NCBI GenBank assembly: GCA_948099385.1 | Contig: CANUEZ040000191.1 | Coordinates: 744,001 to 808,000, forward strand | DNA: 64,000 nucleotides | Reading direction: 5' to 3' | Source of the DNA: Fasciola hepatica | Lineage: Eukaryota > Platyhelminthes > Trematoda > Plagiorchiida > Fasciolidae | Shown: piece by piece, positions 1-13,104 of the stretch | Numbering within the stretch: position 1 is the stretch's first letter | Layout: each line of letters opens with the position of its first letter | Made by a program: the position numbers and the translations under genes | Notes under the pieces: generated by a model | Told to the model about the DNA's origin: nothing | Database searches by the model: none | Seen by the model: the letters and a program-made list of their open reading frames with translations, nothing else

Positions 1-210
1 GAACAAGGGTTGGGGTGAACGAATGTCAGTCGAACACCCAAACCTCAAGGCTATCCGATATGGGTCTCAACGCTTTGTTCAACATATACACTACATGATA
101 TAGCACAATCCCCAAATTGGCTTCGGCTTTCGCTTTCGCTTTGAACGGTAACAACCAAATTCTCGCACACCGATCCAATCCTATGTTCCATCACTTCTCT
201 ATTTATGGGC
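1..210 (+). repeat. Partial monomer cut by the left window edge
   Basis: This is the 3' half of a monomer, beginning at GAACAAGGGTTGGGGTGAAC and running through the hexamer tract to the landmark at 211. It shows the array continues to the left of the window. It is an ordinary copy, with no sign of an array edge. Confidence 0.95.
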
Positions 211-3167
211 CTAAGTAAAACCAAGGCATTCACCTATGTAAAAACCACACAGATTTCTCATACATAGCAAAAGACCAGTAGAACAGTAGATTTGTATAAT
301 ATGATTCTCCATGCAGCTTGAACACTGAACTGACCATTGAAAATGATGGAAGCACTGTACAGCTGTTTGATCCGCTAAGGGAATCATGAGCATTGCACAT
401 GGACAGAGCCCACACGGGGACACGAACAATGGTTGGGGTGAACGAATGTCAGTCGAACACCCAAACCTCAAGGCTATCCGATATGGGTCTCAACGCTTTG
501 TTCAACATATACAATACATGATAAAGCACAATCCCCAAATTGGCTTCGGCTTTCGCTTTCGCTTTGAACGGTAACAACCAAATTCTCGCACACCGATCCA
601 ATCCTATGTTTCATCACTTCTCTATTTATGGGCCTAAGTAAAACCAAGGCATTCCCTTATGAACAATTCACACAGATTTCCCATTTAATGCAATAGAGCA
701 GTAGCAGAGTAGATTTGTATAATATGATTCTCCATGCAGCTTGAAAACTGAACTGACCATTGAAAATTATGGAAGCACTGTACAGCTGTTTGATCCGCTA
801 AGGGAATCATGAGCATTGCACATGGACAGAGCCCACACGGGGACACGAACAAGGGTTGGGGTGAACGATTGTCAGTCGAACACCCAAACCACAAGGCTAT
901 CCGATATGGGTCTGAACGCTTTGTTCAACATATACACTAAATGTTATAGCACAATCCCCAAATTGGCTTCGGCTTTCGCGTTCGCTTTGAACGGTAACAA
1001 CCAAATTCTCGCACACCGATCCAATCCCATGTTCCATCACTTCTCTATTTATGGGCCTAAAAAAAAAAGGCATTCACCTATGTAAAAACCACACAGATTC
1101 CTCATACATAACAAAAGACCAGTAGCACAGTAGATTTGTATAATATGATTCTCCATGCAGCTTGAACACTGAACTGACCATTGAAAATGATGGAAGCACT
1201 GTACAGCTGTTTGATCCGCTAAGGGAATCATGAGCATTGCACATGGACAGAGCCCACACGGGGACACGAACAAGGGTTGGGGATGAACGAATGTCAGTCG
1301 AACACCCAAACTAAAAGGCTATCCGATATGGGTCTGAACGCTTTGTTCAACATATACAATACATGATAAAGCACAATCCCCAAATTGGCTTCGGCTTTCG
1401 CTTTGGCTTTGAACGGTAACAACCAAATTCTCGCACACCGATCCAATCCCATGTTCCATCACTTCTCTATTTATGGGCCTAAAAAAACCCAGGCATTACC
1501 TTACGAACAATCCACACAGATTTCTCATACATAGCAAAAACCAGTAGAACAGTAGATTTGTATAATATGATTCTCCATGCAGCTTGACCACGAAACTGAC
1601 CATTGAAAATTATGGAAGCACTGTACAGCTGTTTGATTCGCTAAGGGAATCATGAGCATTGCTCATGGACAGAGCCCACACGGGGACACGAACAATGGTT
1701 GGGGTGAACGAATGTCAGTCGAACACCCAAACCTCAAGACTATCCGATATGGGTCTCAACGTTTTGTTCAACATATACAATACATGATAAAGCACAATCC
1801 CCAAATTGGCTTCGGCTTTCGCTTTCTCTTTGAACGGTAACAACCAAATTCTCGCACACCGATCCAATCCTATGTTTCATCACTTCTCTTTTTACGGGCC
1901 TAAGTAAAACCAAGGCATTCCCTTATGAACAATTCACACAGATTTCCCATTTAATGCAATAGAGCAGTAGCAGAGTAGATTTGTATAATATGATTCTCCA
2001 TGAAGCTTGACCACGGAACTGACCATTGAAAATGATAGAAGCACTGTACAGCTGTTTGATCCGCTAAGGGAATCATGAGCATTGCACATGGACAGAGCCC
2101 ACACGGGGACACGAACAAGGGTTGGGGTGAACGATTGTCAGTCGAACACCCAAACCACAAGGCTATCCCATATGGGTCTCAACGCTTTGTTCAACATATA
2201 AAATACATGATAAAGCACAATCCCCAAATTGGCTTCGGCTTTCGCGTTCGCTTTGAACGGTAACAACCAAATTCTCGCACACCGATCCAATCCCATTTTC
2301 CATCACTTCTCTATTTATGGGCCTAAAAAAAACCAAGGCATTCCCCTATGAACATCCACACAGATTGCTCATACATAGCAAAAGTCCAGTAGCACAGTAG
2401 ATTTGTATAATATGATTCTCCATGCAGCTTGAACACTGAACTGACCATTGAAAATTATGGAAGCACTGTACAGCTGTTTGATCCGCTAAGGGAATCATGA
2501 GCATTGCACATGGACAGAACCCACACGGGGACACGAACAAGGTTTGGGATGAACGAATGTCAGTCGAACACCCAAACCACAAGGCTATCCGATATGGGTC
2601 TCAACGCTTTGTTCAACATATACAATACATGATAAAGCACAATCCCCAAATTGGCTTCGGCCTTCGCTTTCGCTTTGAACGGTAACAACCAAATTCTCGC
2701 ACACCGATCCAATCCTATGTTCCATCACTTCTCTATTTATGGGCCTAAGTAAAACCAAGGCATTCCCTTATGAACAATTCACACAGATTTCCCATTTAAT
2801 GCAATAGAGCAGTAGCAGAGTAGATTTGTATAATATGATTCTCCATGAAGCTTGACCACGGAACTGACCATTGAAAATGATGGAAGCACTGTACAGCTGT
2901 TTGATCCGCTAAGGGAATCATGAGCATTGCACATGGACAGAGCCCACACGGGGACACGAACAAGGGTTGGGGTGAACGATTGTCAGTCGAACACCCAAAC
3001 CACAAGGCTATCCCATATGGGTCTCAACGCTTTGTTCAACATATAAAATACATGATATAGCACAATCCCCAAATTGGCTTCGGCTTTCGCTTTCGCTTTG
3101 AACGGTAACAACCAAATTCTCGCACACCGATCCAATCCTATGTTCCATCACTTCTCTATTTATGGGC
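211..3167 (+). repeat. Mixed type A / type B monomers
   Basis: Monomers start at 211, 634, 1057, 1479, 1900, 2323 and 2745. Two classes are mixed. Type A (211, 1057, 1479, 2323) carries CATAGCAAAA near +50, and most copies have a C or A run after the landmark (CCTAAAAAAA). Type B (634, 1900, 2745) carries TTTCCCATTTAATGC at about 677, 1943 and 2788, spaced 1266 and then 845 bp apart, which are three and two monomers. Type B was seen nowhere else in the window. Type A recurs at 3591, 6130 and 7823. Indels make several units 421 or 422 bp. The copies look more heterogeneous than those in the right half. Confidence 0.85.
2167..2176. other. 10-bp palindrome CCCATATGGG (polymorphic site)
   Basis: This is an early instance of a perfect 10-base palindrome with an NdeI core, CATATG. 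Other monomers read CCGATATGGG at the same place, which breaks the symmetry. Both forms occur along most of the array, frequently in neighbouring monomers, so a single C/G change is being kept or shuffled. Short dyads are noted at centromeric satellites in several organisms. A role here is speculation. Confidence 0.6.
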
Positions 3168-6100
3168 CTAAGTAAAACCAAGGCATTCCCTTATGAACAA
3201 TCCACACAGATTGCTCATACAATGCAATAGAGCAGTAGCAGAGTAGATTTGTATAATATGATTCTCCATGCAGCTTGAACACTGAACTGACCATTGAAAA
3301 TGATGGAAGCACTGTACAGCTGTTTGATCCGCTAAGGGAATCATGAGTATTGCACATGGACAGTACCCACACGGGGACACGAACAAGGGTTGGGGTGAAC
3401 GATTGTCAGTCGAACACCCAAACCACAAGGCTATCCGATATGGGTCTCAACGATTTGTTCAATATATACACTACATGATATAGCAAAATCCCCAAATTGG
3501 CTTCGGCTTTCGCTTTCGCTTTGAACGGTAACAACCAAATTCTCGCACACCGATCCAATCCTATGTTCCATCACTTCTCTATTTATGGGCCTAAAAAAAA
3601 CCAAGGCATTCACCTATGTAAAATCCACACAGATTTCTCATACATAGCAAAAGTCCAGTAGCACAGTAGATTTGTATAATATGATTCTCCATGCAGCTTG
3701 AACACTGAACTGACCATTGAAAATGATGGAAGCACTGTACAGCTGTTTGATCCGCTAAGGGAATCATGAGCATTGCACATGGACAGAGCCCAAACGGGGA
3801 CACGAACAAGGGTTGGGGTGAACGATTGTCAGTCGAACACCCAAACCACAAGGCTATCCGATATGGGTCTGAACGCTTTGTTCAACATATACACTAAATG
3901 ATATAGCACAATCCCCAAATTGGCTTCGGCTTTCGCTTTCGCTTTGAACGGTAACAACCAAATTCTCGCACACCGATCCAATCGCATGTTCCATCACATC
4001 TCTATTTATGGGCCTAAGTAAAACCAAGTCATTCCCTTAAGAACAATTCCTACAGATTGCTCATAAAATGCAATAGAGCAGTAGCAGATTAGATTTGTAT
4101 AATGCGATTCTACATTGCGCTTGACCACGGAACTGACCATTGAAAATGATGGAAGCACTGTACAGCTGTTTGATCCGCTAAGGGAATCATGAGCATTGCA
4201 CATGGACAGAGCCCACACGGGGACACGAACAAGGGTTGGGGTGAACGATTGTCAGTCGAACACCCAAACCACAAGGCTATCCGATATGGGTCTCAACGCT
4301 TTGTTCAACATATAAAATACATGATATAGCACAATCCCCAAATTGGCTTCGGCTTTCGCGTTCGCTTTGAACGGTAACAACCAAATTCTCGCACACCGAT
4401 CCAATCCCATGATCCATCACTTCTCTATTTATGGGCCTAAGTAAAACCAAGGCTTTCCCTTATGAACAATCCACACGGATTGCTCATACAATGCAATAGA
4501 GCAGTAGCAGAGTAGATTTGTATAATGCGATTCTCCATGCAGCTTGAACACTGAACTGACCATTGAAAATTATGGAAGCACTGTACAGCTGTTTGATCCG
4601 CTAAGGGAATCATGAGTATTGCACATGGACAGAACCCACACGGGGACACGAACAAGGGTTGGGGTGAACGAATGTCAGTCGAACACCCAAACCACAAGGC
4701 TATCCGATATGGGTCTCAACGCTTTGTTCAATATATACACTACATGATATAGCACAATCCCCAAATTGGCTTCGGCTTTCGCTTTCGCTTTGAACGGTAA
4801 CAACCAAATTCTCGCACACCGATCCAATCCCATGTTCCATCACTTCTCTATTTATAGGCCTAAGTAAAACCAAGGCATTCCCTTATGAACAATCCACACA
4901 GATTGCTCATACAATGCAATAGAGCAGTAGCAGAGTAGATTTGTATAATATGATTCTCCATGAAGCTTGAACACTGAACTGACCATTGAAAATTATGGAA
5001 GCACTGTACAGCTGTTTGATCCGATAAAGGAACTCATGAGCTTTGAAAATGGACAGAGCCCACACGGGGACACGAACAAGGGTTGGGGTGAACGAATGTC
5101 AGTCGAACACCCAAACCACAAGGCTATCCGATATGGGTCTGAACGCTTTGTTCAACATATACACTACATGATATAGCACAATCTCCAAATTGGCTTCGCC
5201 TTTCGCATTCGCATTGAACGGTAACAACCAAATTCTCGCTCACCGATCCAATCCTATGTTCCATCACTTCTCTATTTATGGGCCTCAGTAAAACCAAGGC
5301 ATTACCTTATGAACAATCCACACAGATTGCTAATACAATGCAATAGAGCAGTAGCAGAGTAGATTTGTATAATATGATTCTCCATGCAGCTTGAACACTG
5401 AACTGACCATTGAAAATGATGGAAGCACTGTACAGCTGTTTGATCCGCTAAGGGAATCATGAGCATTGCACATGGACAGAGCCCACACGGGGACACGAAC
5501 AAGGGTTGGGGTGAACGAATGTCAGTCGAACACCCAAACCACAAGGCTATCCGATATGGGTCTGAACGCTTTGTTCAACATATACACTACATGATATAGC
5601 ACAATCCCCAAATTGGCTTCGGCTTTCGCTTTCGCTTTGAACGGTAACAACCAAATTCTCGCACACCGATCCAATCCTATGTTCCATCACTTCTCTATTT
5701 ATGGGCCTAAGTAAAACCAAGGCATTCCCTTATGAACAATCCACACAGATTGCTCATACAATGCAATAGAGCAGTAGCAGAGTAGATTTGTATAATATGA
5801 TTCTCCATGCAGCTTGAACACTGAACTGACCATTGAAAATTATGGAAGCACTGTACAGCTGTTTGATCCGCTAAGGGAATCATGAGTATTGCACATGGAC
5901 AGTACCCACACGGGGACACGAACAAGGGTTGGGGTGAACGAATGTCAGTCGAACACCCAAACCACAAGGCTATCCGATATGGGTCTGAACGCTTTGTTCA
6001 ACATATACAATACATGATATAGCACATTCCCCAAATTGGCTTCGGCTTTCGCTTTCGCTTTGAACGGTAACAACCAAATTCTCGCACACCGATCCAATCC

Positions 6101-8245
6101 TATGTTCCATCACTTCTCTATTTATGGGCCTAAAAAAAACCAAGGCATTCACCTATGTAAAATCCACACAGATTTCTCATACATAGCAAAAGACCAGTAG
6201 CACAGTAGATTTGTATAATATGATTCTCCATGCAGCTTGAACACTGAACTGACCATTGAAAATTATGGAAGCACTGTACAGCTGTTTGATCCGCTAAGGG
6301 AATCATGAGCATTGCACATGGACAGAGCCCAAACGGGGACACGAACAAGGGTTGGGGTGAACGATTGTCAGTCGAACACCCAAACCACAAGGCTATCCGA
6401 TATGGGTCTGAACGCTTTGTTCAACATATACAATACATGATATAGCACAATCCCCAAATTGGCTTCGGCTTTCGCTTTCGCTTTGAACGGTAACAACCAT
6501 ATTCTCGCACACCGATCCAATCGCATGTTCCATCACATCTCTATTTATGGGCCTAAGTAAAACCAAGGCATTCCCTTAAGAACAATTCCTACAGATTGCT
6601 CATAAAATGCAATAGAGCAGTAGCAGAGTAGATTTGTATAATGCGATTCTACATTGCGCTTGACCACGGAACTGACCATTGAAAATGATGGAAGCACTGT
6701 ACAGCTGTTTGATCCGCTAAGGGAATCATGAGCATTGCACATGGACAGAGCCCACACGGGGACACGAACAAGGGTTGGGGTGAACGATTGTCAGTCGAAC
6801 ACCCAAACCACAAGGCTATCCGATATGGGTCTCAACGCTTTGTTCAACATATAAAATACATGATATAGCACAATCCCCAAATTGGCTTCGGCTTTCGCGT
6901 TCGCTTTGAACGGTAACAACCAAATTCTCGCACACCGATCCAATCCCATGATCCATCACTTCTCTATTTATGGGCCTAAGTAAAACCAAGGCTTTCCCTT
7001 ATGAACAATCCACACGGATTGCTCATACAATGCAATAGAGCAGTAGCAGAGTAGATTTGTATAATGCGATTCTCCATGCAGCTTGAACACTGAACTGACC
7101 ATTGAAAATTATGGAAGCACTGTACAGCTGTTTGATCCGCTAAGGGAATCATGAGTATTGCACATGGACAGAACCCACACGGGGACACGAACAAGGGTTG
7201 GGGTGAACGATTGTCAGTCGAACACCCAAACCACAAGGCTATCCGATATGGGTCTCAACGCTTTGTTCAATATATACACTACATGATATAGCACAATCCC
7301 CAAATTGGCTTCGGCTTTCGCTTTCGCTTTGAACGGTAACAACCAAATTCTCGCACACCGATCCAATCCTATGTTCCATCACTTCTCTATTTATAGGCCT
7401 AAGTAAAACCAAGGCATTCCCTTATGAACAATCCACACAGATTGCTCATACAATGCAATAGAGCAGTAGCAGAGTAGATTTGTATAATATGATTCTCCAT
7501 GAAGCTTGAACACTGAACTGACCATTGAAAATTATGGAAGCACTGTACAGCTGTTTGATCCGATAAAGGAACTCATGAGCTTTGAAAATGGACAGAGCCC
7601 ACACGGGGACACGAACAAGGGTTGGGGTGAACGAATGTCAGTCGAACACCCAAACCACAAGGCTATCCGATATGGGTCTCAACGCTTTGTTCAACATATA
7701 CACTACATGATATAGCACAATCTCTAAATTGGCTTCGCCTTTCGCATTCGCTTTGAACGGTAACAACCAAATTCTCGCACACCGATCCAATCCTATGTTC
7801 CATCACTTCTCTATTTATGGGCCTAAAAAAAACCAAGGCATTCACCTATGTAAAATCCACACAGATTTCTCATACATAGCAAAAGACCAGTAGCACAGTA
7901 GATTTGTATAATATGATTCTCCATGCAGCTTGAACACTGAACTGACCATTGAAAATTATGGAAGCACTGTACAGCTGTTTGATCCGCTAAGGGAATCATG
8001 AGTATTGCACATGGACAGAACCCACACGGGGACACGAACAAGGGTTGGGGTGAACGATTGTCAGTCGAACACCCAAACCACAAGGCTATCCGATATGGGT
8101 CTCAACGCTTTGTTCAATATATACACTACATGATATAGCACAATCCCCAAATTGGCTTCGGCTTTCGCTTTCGCTTTGAACGGTAACAACCAAATTCTCG
8201 CACACCGATCCAATCCCATGTTCCATCACTTCTCTATTTATAGGC
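3168..8245 (+). repeat. 6-monomer higher-order repeat, 2539-bp offset
   Basis: Monomers start at 3168, 3591, 4014, 4437, 4860, 5284 | 5707, 6130, 6553, 6976, 7399, 7823. The first five in each row correspond at an offset of 2539 bp. Shared private variants are: GTATTGCACATGGACAGTACC at about 3346 and 5885; a type A copy at 3591 and 6130; a divergent copy with AAGAACAATTCCTACAG and ATGCGATTCTACATTGCGC at 4014 and 6553; a CACACGGATTGC copy at 4437 and 6976; and a copy with TATAGGCCTAAG and CGATAAAGGAACTCATGAG at 4860 and 7399. The sixth positions (5284 and 7823) do not match. A type A copy (7823) and a further TATAGGCCTAAG/CGATAAAGG copy (8246) follow, so a two-monomer piece was copied again at 847 bp. 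Substitutions separate the two units, so the duplication is not the newest in the window. Confidence 0.85.
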
Positions 8246-11200
8246 CTAAGTAAAACCAAGGCATTCCCTTATGAACAATCCACACAGATTGCTCATACAA
8301 TGCAATAGAGCAGTAGCAGAGTAGATTTGTATAATATGATTCTCCATGAAGCTTGAACACTGAACTGACCATTGAAAATTATGGAAGCACTGTACAGCTG
8401 TTTGATCCGATAAAGGAACTCATGAGCTTTGAAAATGGACAGAGCCCACACGGGGACACGAACAAGGGTTGGGGTGAACGAATGTCAGTCGAACACCCAA
8501 ACCACAAGGCTATCCCATATGGGTCTGAACGCTTTGTTCAACATATACACTACATGATATAGCACAATCTCTAAATTGGCTTCGCCTTTCGCATTCGCTT
8601 TGAACGGTAACAACCAAATTCTCGCACACCGATCCAATCCTATGTTCCATCACTTCTCTATTTATGGGCCTAAGTAAAACCAAGGCATTCCCTTATGAAC
8701 AATCCACACAGATTGCTCATACAATGCAATAGAGCAGTAGCAGAGTAGATTTGTATAATATGATTCTCCATGCAGCTTGACCACGGAACTGACCATTGAA
8801 AATTAGGAATCACCGTACAGCTGTTTGATCCGATAAAGGAACTCATGAGCTTTGAAAATGGACAGAGCCCACACGGGGACACGAACAAGGGTTGGGGTGA
8901 ACGAATGTCAGTCGAACACCCAAACCACAAGGCTATCCGATATGGGTCTGAACGCTTTGTTCAACATATACACTACATGATATAGCACATTCCCCAAATT
9001 GGCTTCGGCTTTCGCTTTGGCTTTGAAAGGTAACAACCAAATTCTCGCACGCCGATCCAATCCTATGTTCCATCACTTCTCTATTTATGGGCCTAAGTAA
9101 AACCAAGGCATTCCCTTATGAACAATCCACACAGATTGCTCATACAATGCAATAGAGCAGTAGCAGAGTAGATTTGTATAATATGATTCTCCATGCAGCT
9201 TGACCACGGAACTGACCATTGAAAATTAGGAATCACCGTACAGCTGTTTGATCCGCTAAGGGAATCATGTGCATTGCACATGGACAGAGCCCACACGGGG
9301 ACACGAACAAGGGTTGGGGTGAACGAATGTCAGTCGAACACCCAAACCACAAGGCTATCCCATATGGGTCTCAACGCTTTGTTCAACATATACACTACAT
9401 GATATAGCACAATCCCCAAATTGGCTTCGGCTTTCGCTTTCGCTTTCAACGGTAACAACCAAATACTCGCACACCGATCCAATCCTTTGTTCCATCACTT
9501 CTCTATTTATGGGCCTAAAAATCCAAGGCATTCCCTTATGAACAATCCCCACAGATTGCTCATACAATGCAATAGAGCAGTAGCAGAGTAGATTTGTATA
9601 ATATGATTCTCCATGCAGCTTGACCACGGAACTGACCTTTGAAAATGATGGAAGCACTGTACAGCTGTTTGATCCGCTAAGGGAATCATGAGCATTGCAC
9701 ATGGACAGAGCCCACACGGGGACACGAACAAGGGTTGGGGTGAACGAATGTCAGTCGAACACCCAAATCACAAGGCTATCCGATATGGGTCTGAACGCTT
9801 TGTTCAACATATACAATACATGATAAAGCACAATCCCCAAATTGGCTTCGGCTTTCGCTTTGGCTTTGAACGGTAACAACCAAATTCTCGCACACCGATC
9901 CAATCCTATGTTCCATCACTTCTCTATTTATGGGCCTAAGTAAAACCAAGGCATTCCCTTATGAACAATCCACACAGATTGCTCATACAATGCAATAGAG
10001 CAGTAGCAGAGTAGATTTGTATAATATGATTCTCCATGCAGCTTGAACACTGAACTGACCATTGAAAATTATGGAAGCACTGTACAGCTGTTTGATCCGC
10101 TTAGGGACTCGTGAGCTTTGCATATGGACAGAGCCCACACGGGGACACGAACAAGTGTTGGGGTGAACGAATGTCAGTCGAACACCCAAACCACAAGACT
10201 ATCCGATATGGGTCTCAACGCTTTGTTCAACATATACAATACATGATATAGCACAATCCCCAAATTGGCTTCGGCTTTCGCTTTCGCTTTGAACGGTAAC
10301 AACCAAATTCTCGCACACCGATCCAATCCTATGTTCCATCACTTCTCTATTTATGGGCCTAAGTAAAACCAAGGCATTCCCTTATGAACAATCCACACAG
10401 ATTGCTCATACAATGCAATAGAGCAGTAGCAGAGTAGATTTGTATTATATGATTCTCCATGCAGCTTGACCACGGAACTGACCATTGAAAATTAGGGATC
10501 ACTGTACAGCTGTTTGATCCGCTAAGAGAATCATGTGCATTGCACATGGACAGAGCCCACACGGGGACACGAACAAGGGTTGGGGTGAACGATTGTCAGT
10601 CCAACACCCAAACCACAAGGCTATCCGATATGGGTCTCAACGCTTTGTTCAACATATACACTACATGATATAGCACAATCCCCAAATTGGCTTCGGCTTT
10701 CGCTTTCGCTTTCAACGGTAACAACCAAATTCTCGCACACCGATCCAATCCCATGTTCCATCATTTCTATATATATGGGCCTAAAAATCCAAGGCATTTA
10801 CTTATGAACAATCCCCACAGATTGCTCATACAATGCAATAGAGCAGTAGCAGAGTAGATTTGTATAATATGATTCTCCATGCAGCTTGACCACGGAACTG
10901 ACCATTCAAAATGATGGGAGCACTGTACAGCTGTTTGATCCGCTAAGGGAATCATGAGCATTGCACATGGACAGAGCCCACACGGGGACACGAACAAGGG
11001 TTGGGGTGAACGAACGTCAGTCGAACACCCAAACCACAATGCTATAAGATATGGGTCTCAACGCTTTGTTCAACATATACACCACATGATTTAGCAGTTT
11101 ACCGATATTAGCTTCGGCTTTCGCTTTCGCTTTGAACGGTAACAAACGAATTCTCGCACACCGATCCAATCCTATGTTCCATCACTTCTCTATTTATGGG

Positions 11201-11623
11201 CCTAAGTAAATCCAAGTCATTCCCTGATGAACAATCCACACAGATTGCTCATACAATGCGATAGAGCAGTAGCAGAGTAGATTTGTATAATATGATTCCC
11301 CATGCAGCTTGAACACTGAGCTGACCATTGAAAATTAGGAATCACTGTACTGCTGTTTGAACCGCTAAGGGAATCATGAGCATTGCACATGGACAGAGCC
11401 CACACGGGGACACGAACAAGGGTTGGGGTGAACGAATGTCAGTCGAACACCCAAACCACAAGGCTATCCGATATGGGTCTCAACGCTTTGTTCAACATAT
11501 ACACCACATGATTTAGCAGTTTCCCGAAATTGGCTTCGGCTTTCGCTTTCGCTTTGAACGGTAACAACCAAATTCTCGCACACCGATCCAATCCTATGTT
11601 CCATCACTTCTCTATTTATGGGC
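8246..11623 (+). repeat. Irregular monomer run with TTAGGAATCAC variant
   Basis: Monomers start at 8246, 8670, 9093, 9515, 9936, 10359, 10781 and 11202. Several carry a short deletion variant, AAATTAGGAATCAC or AAATTAGGGATCAC (near 8801, 9225, 10489 and 11333), in place of AAATTATGGAAGCAC. The 8670 and 9093 copies are near-neighbours in sequence, both with TTAGGAATCACCGTACAG. Monomers 9515 and 10781 share a CTAAAAATCC junction and the CTTTCAACGG form of the hexamer tract. No clean higher-order unit is visible. The 10781 and 11202 copies hold the most divergent stretch in the window. Confidence 0.8.
11053..11530 (+). repeat. Divergent segment shared by two adjacent monomers
   Basis: Near 11087 and again near 11509, the usual GATATAGCACAATCCCCAAA is replaced by GATTTAGCAGTTTACCGATA or GATTTAGCAGTTTCCCGAAA. 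The preceding bases read ACACCACATG in place of ACACTACATG. The first copy also has ATAAGATATGGG and AACAAACGAATTC, and an ATATATATGGG landmark near 10769. This cluster of changes is found in no other monomer I read. It may be an old variant surviving homogenisation or an import from a related satellite block. Confidence 0.7.
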
Positions 11624-12813
11624 CTAAAAAAACCAAGGCATTCCCTTATGAACAATCCACACAGATTGCTCATACAATGCAATAGAGCAGTAGCAGAGTA
11701 GATTTGTATAATATGATTCTCCATGCAGCTTGACCACGGAACTGACCATTGAAAATTAGGAATCACAGTACAGCGGTTTGATCCGCTTAGGGACTCGTGA
11801 GCTTTGCACATGGACAGAGCCCACACGGGGACACGAACAAGGGTTGGGGTGAACGAATGTCAGTCGAACACCCAAACCACAAGGCTATCCGATATGGGTC
11901 TCAACGCTTTGTTCAACATATACACTACATGATATAGCACAATCCCCAAATTGGCTTCGGCTTTCGCTTTCGCTTTGAACGGTAACAACCAAATTCTCGC
12001 ACACCGATCCAATCCTGTGTTCCATCACTTCGCTATTTATGGGCCTATATAAAACCAAGGCATTCACTTATGAACAATCCACACAGATTGCTCATACAAT
12101 GCAATAGAGCAGTAGCAGAGTAGATTTGTATAATATGATTCTCCATGCAGCTTGACCACGGAACTGACCATTGAAAATGATGGAAGCACTGTACAGCTAT
12201 TTGATCCGCTAAGGGAATCATGAGCATTGCACATGGACAGAGCCCACACGGGGACACGAACAAGGTTTTGGATGAACGATTGTTAGTCGAACACCCAAAC
12301 CACAAGGCTATCCCATTTGGGTCTGAACGCTTTGTTCAACATATACAATACATGATATAGCACAATCCCCAAATTGGCTTCGGCTTTCGCTTTCGCTTTG
12401 AACGGTAACAACCAAATTCTCGCACACCGATCCAATCCCATGTTCCATCACTTCTCTATTTATGGGCCTAAGTAAAACCAAGGCATTCCCTTATGAACAA
12501 TCCACACAGATTGCTCATACAATGCAATAGAGCAGTAGCAGAGTAGATTTGTATAATATGATTCTCCATGCAGCTTGACCACGGAACTGACCATTGAAAA
12601 TTATGGAAGCACTGTACAGCTGTTTGATCCGCTAAGGGAATCATGAGCTTTGCACATGGACAGAGCCCACACGGGGACACGAACAAGGGTTGGGGTGAAC
12701 GAATGTCAGTCGAACACCCAAACCACAAGGCTATCCGATATGGGTCTCAACGCTTTGTTCAACATATACACTACATGATATAGCACAATCCCCAAATTGG
12801 CTTCGGCTTTCGC

Positions 12814-12830
12814 TTTCGCTTTCAACGGGA
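12814..12830 (+). promoter_or_regulatory. CENP-B-box-like motif, 8 of 9 core bases
   Basis: The string TTTCGCTTTCAACGGGA is compared with the mammalian CENP-B box core, nTTCGnnnnAnnCGGGn. Eight of the nine fixed bases match; the fixed A is C here. Ordinary monomers read TTTCGCTTTGAACGGTA and match seven of nine. The same improved version is in the copies 846 and 2958 bp downstream. Binding by any CENP-B-like protein is inference, and no host is known. A chance match to a motif with nine fixed bases is possible, since two or fewer mismatches is a weak criterion in a monomer of this length. Confidence 0.35.
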
Positions 12831-13104
12831 ACAAGCAAATTCTCGCACACCGATCCAATCCTATGTTCCATCACTTCTCTATTTATGGGCCTAAGTAAAA
12901 CCAAGGCATTCCCTTATGAACAATCCACACAGACTGCTCATACAATGCAATAGAGCAGTAGCAGAGTAGATTTGTATAATATGATTCTCCATGCAGCTTG
13001 ACCACGGAACTGACCATTGAAAATGATGGAAGCACTGTACAGCTATTTGATCCGCTAAGGGAATCATGAGCATTGCACATGGACAGAGCCCACACGGGGA
13101 CACG

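Noticed and set aside
211..471. Recurrent 86-codon minus-strand open frame, seen in most monomers, as a gene family
   Set aside because: Two overlapping frames of similar length exist in the same bases, stops and frameshifts appear freely between copies, and the predicted chain has no domain I recognise. Open frames are expected by chance to recur when the repeat length is divisible by three.
386..574. Plus-strand 60-89 codon frames beginning with the residues MSIAHGQSPHGDTN
   Set aside because: They share bases with the minus-strand frames, are broken in many copies and end in the hexamer tract, which simply reads as alternating Arg/Phe. There is no sign of coding constraint.
2129..2171. 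RNA polymerase III A and B boxes on the minus strand (TAGCCTTGTGG then TGTTCGACTGA), as a tRNA gene or tRNA-derived SINE
   Set aside because: The A box matches well and the B box partly, but only about 6 bases separate them, against roughly 30 or more in tRNAs and SINEs. There is no cloverleaf and no T-run terminator in place.
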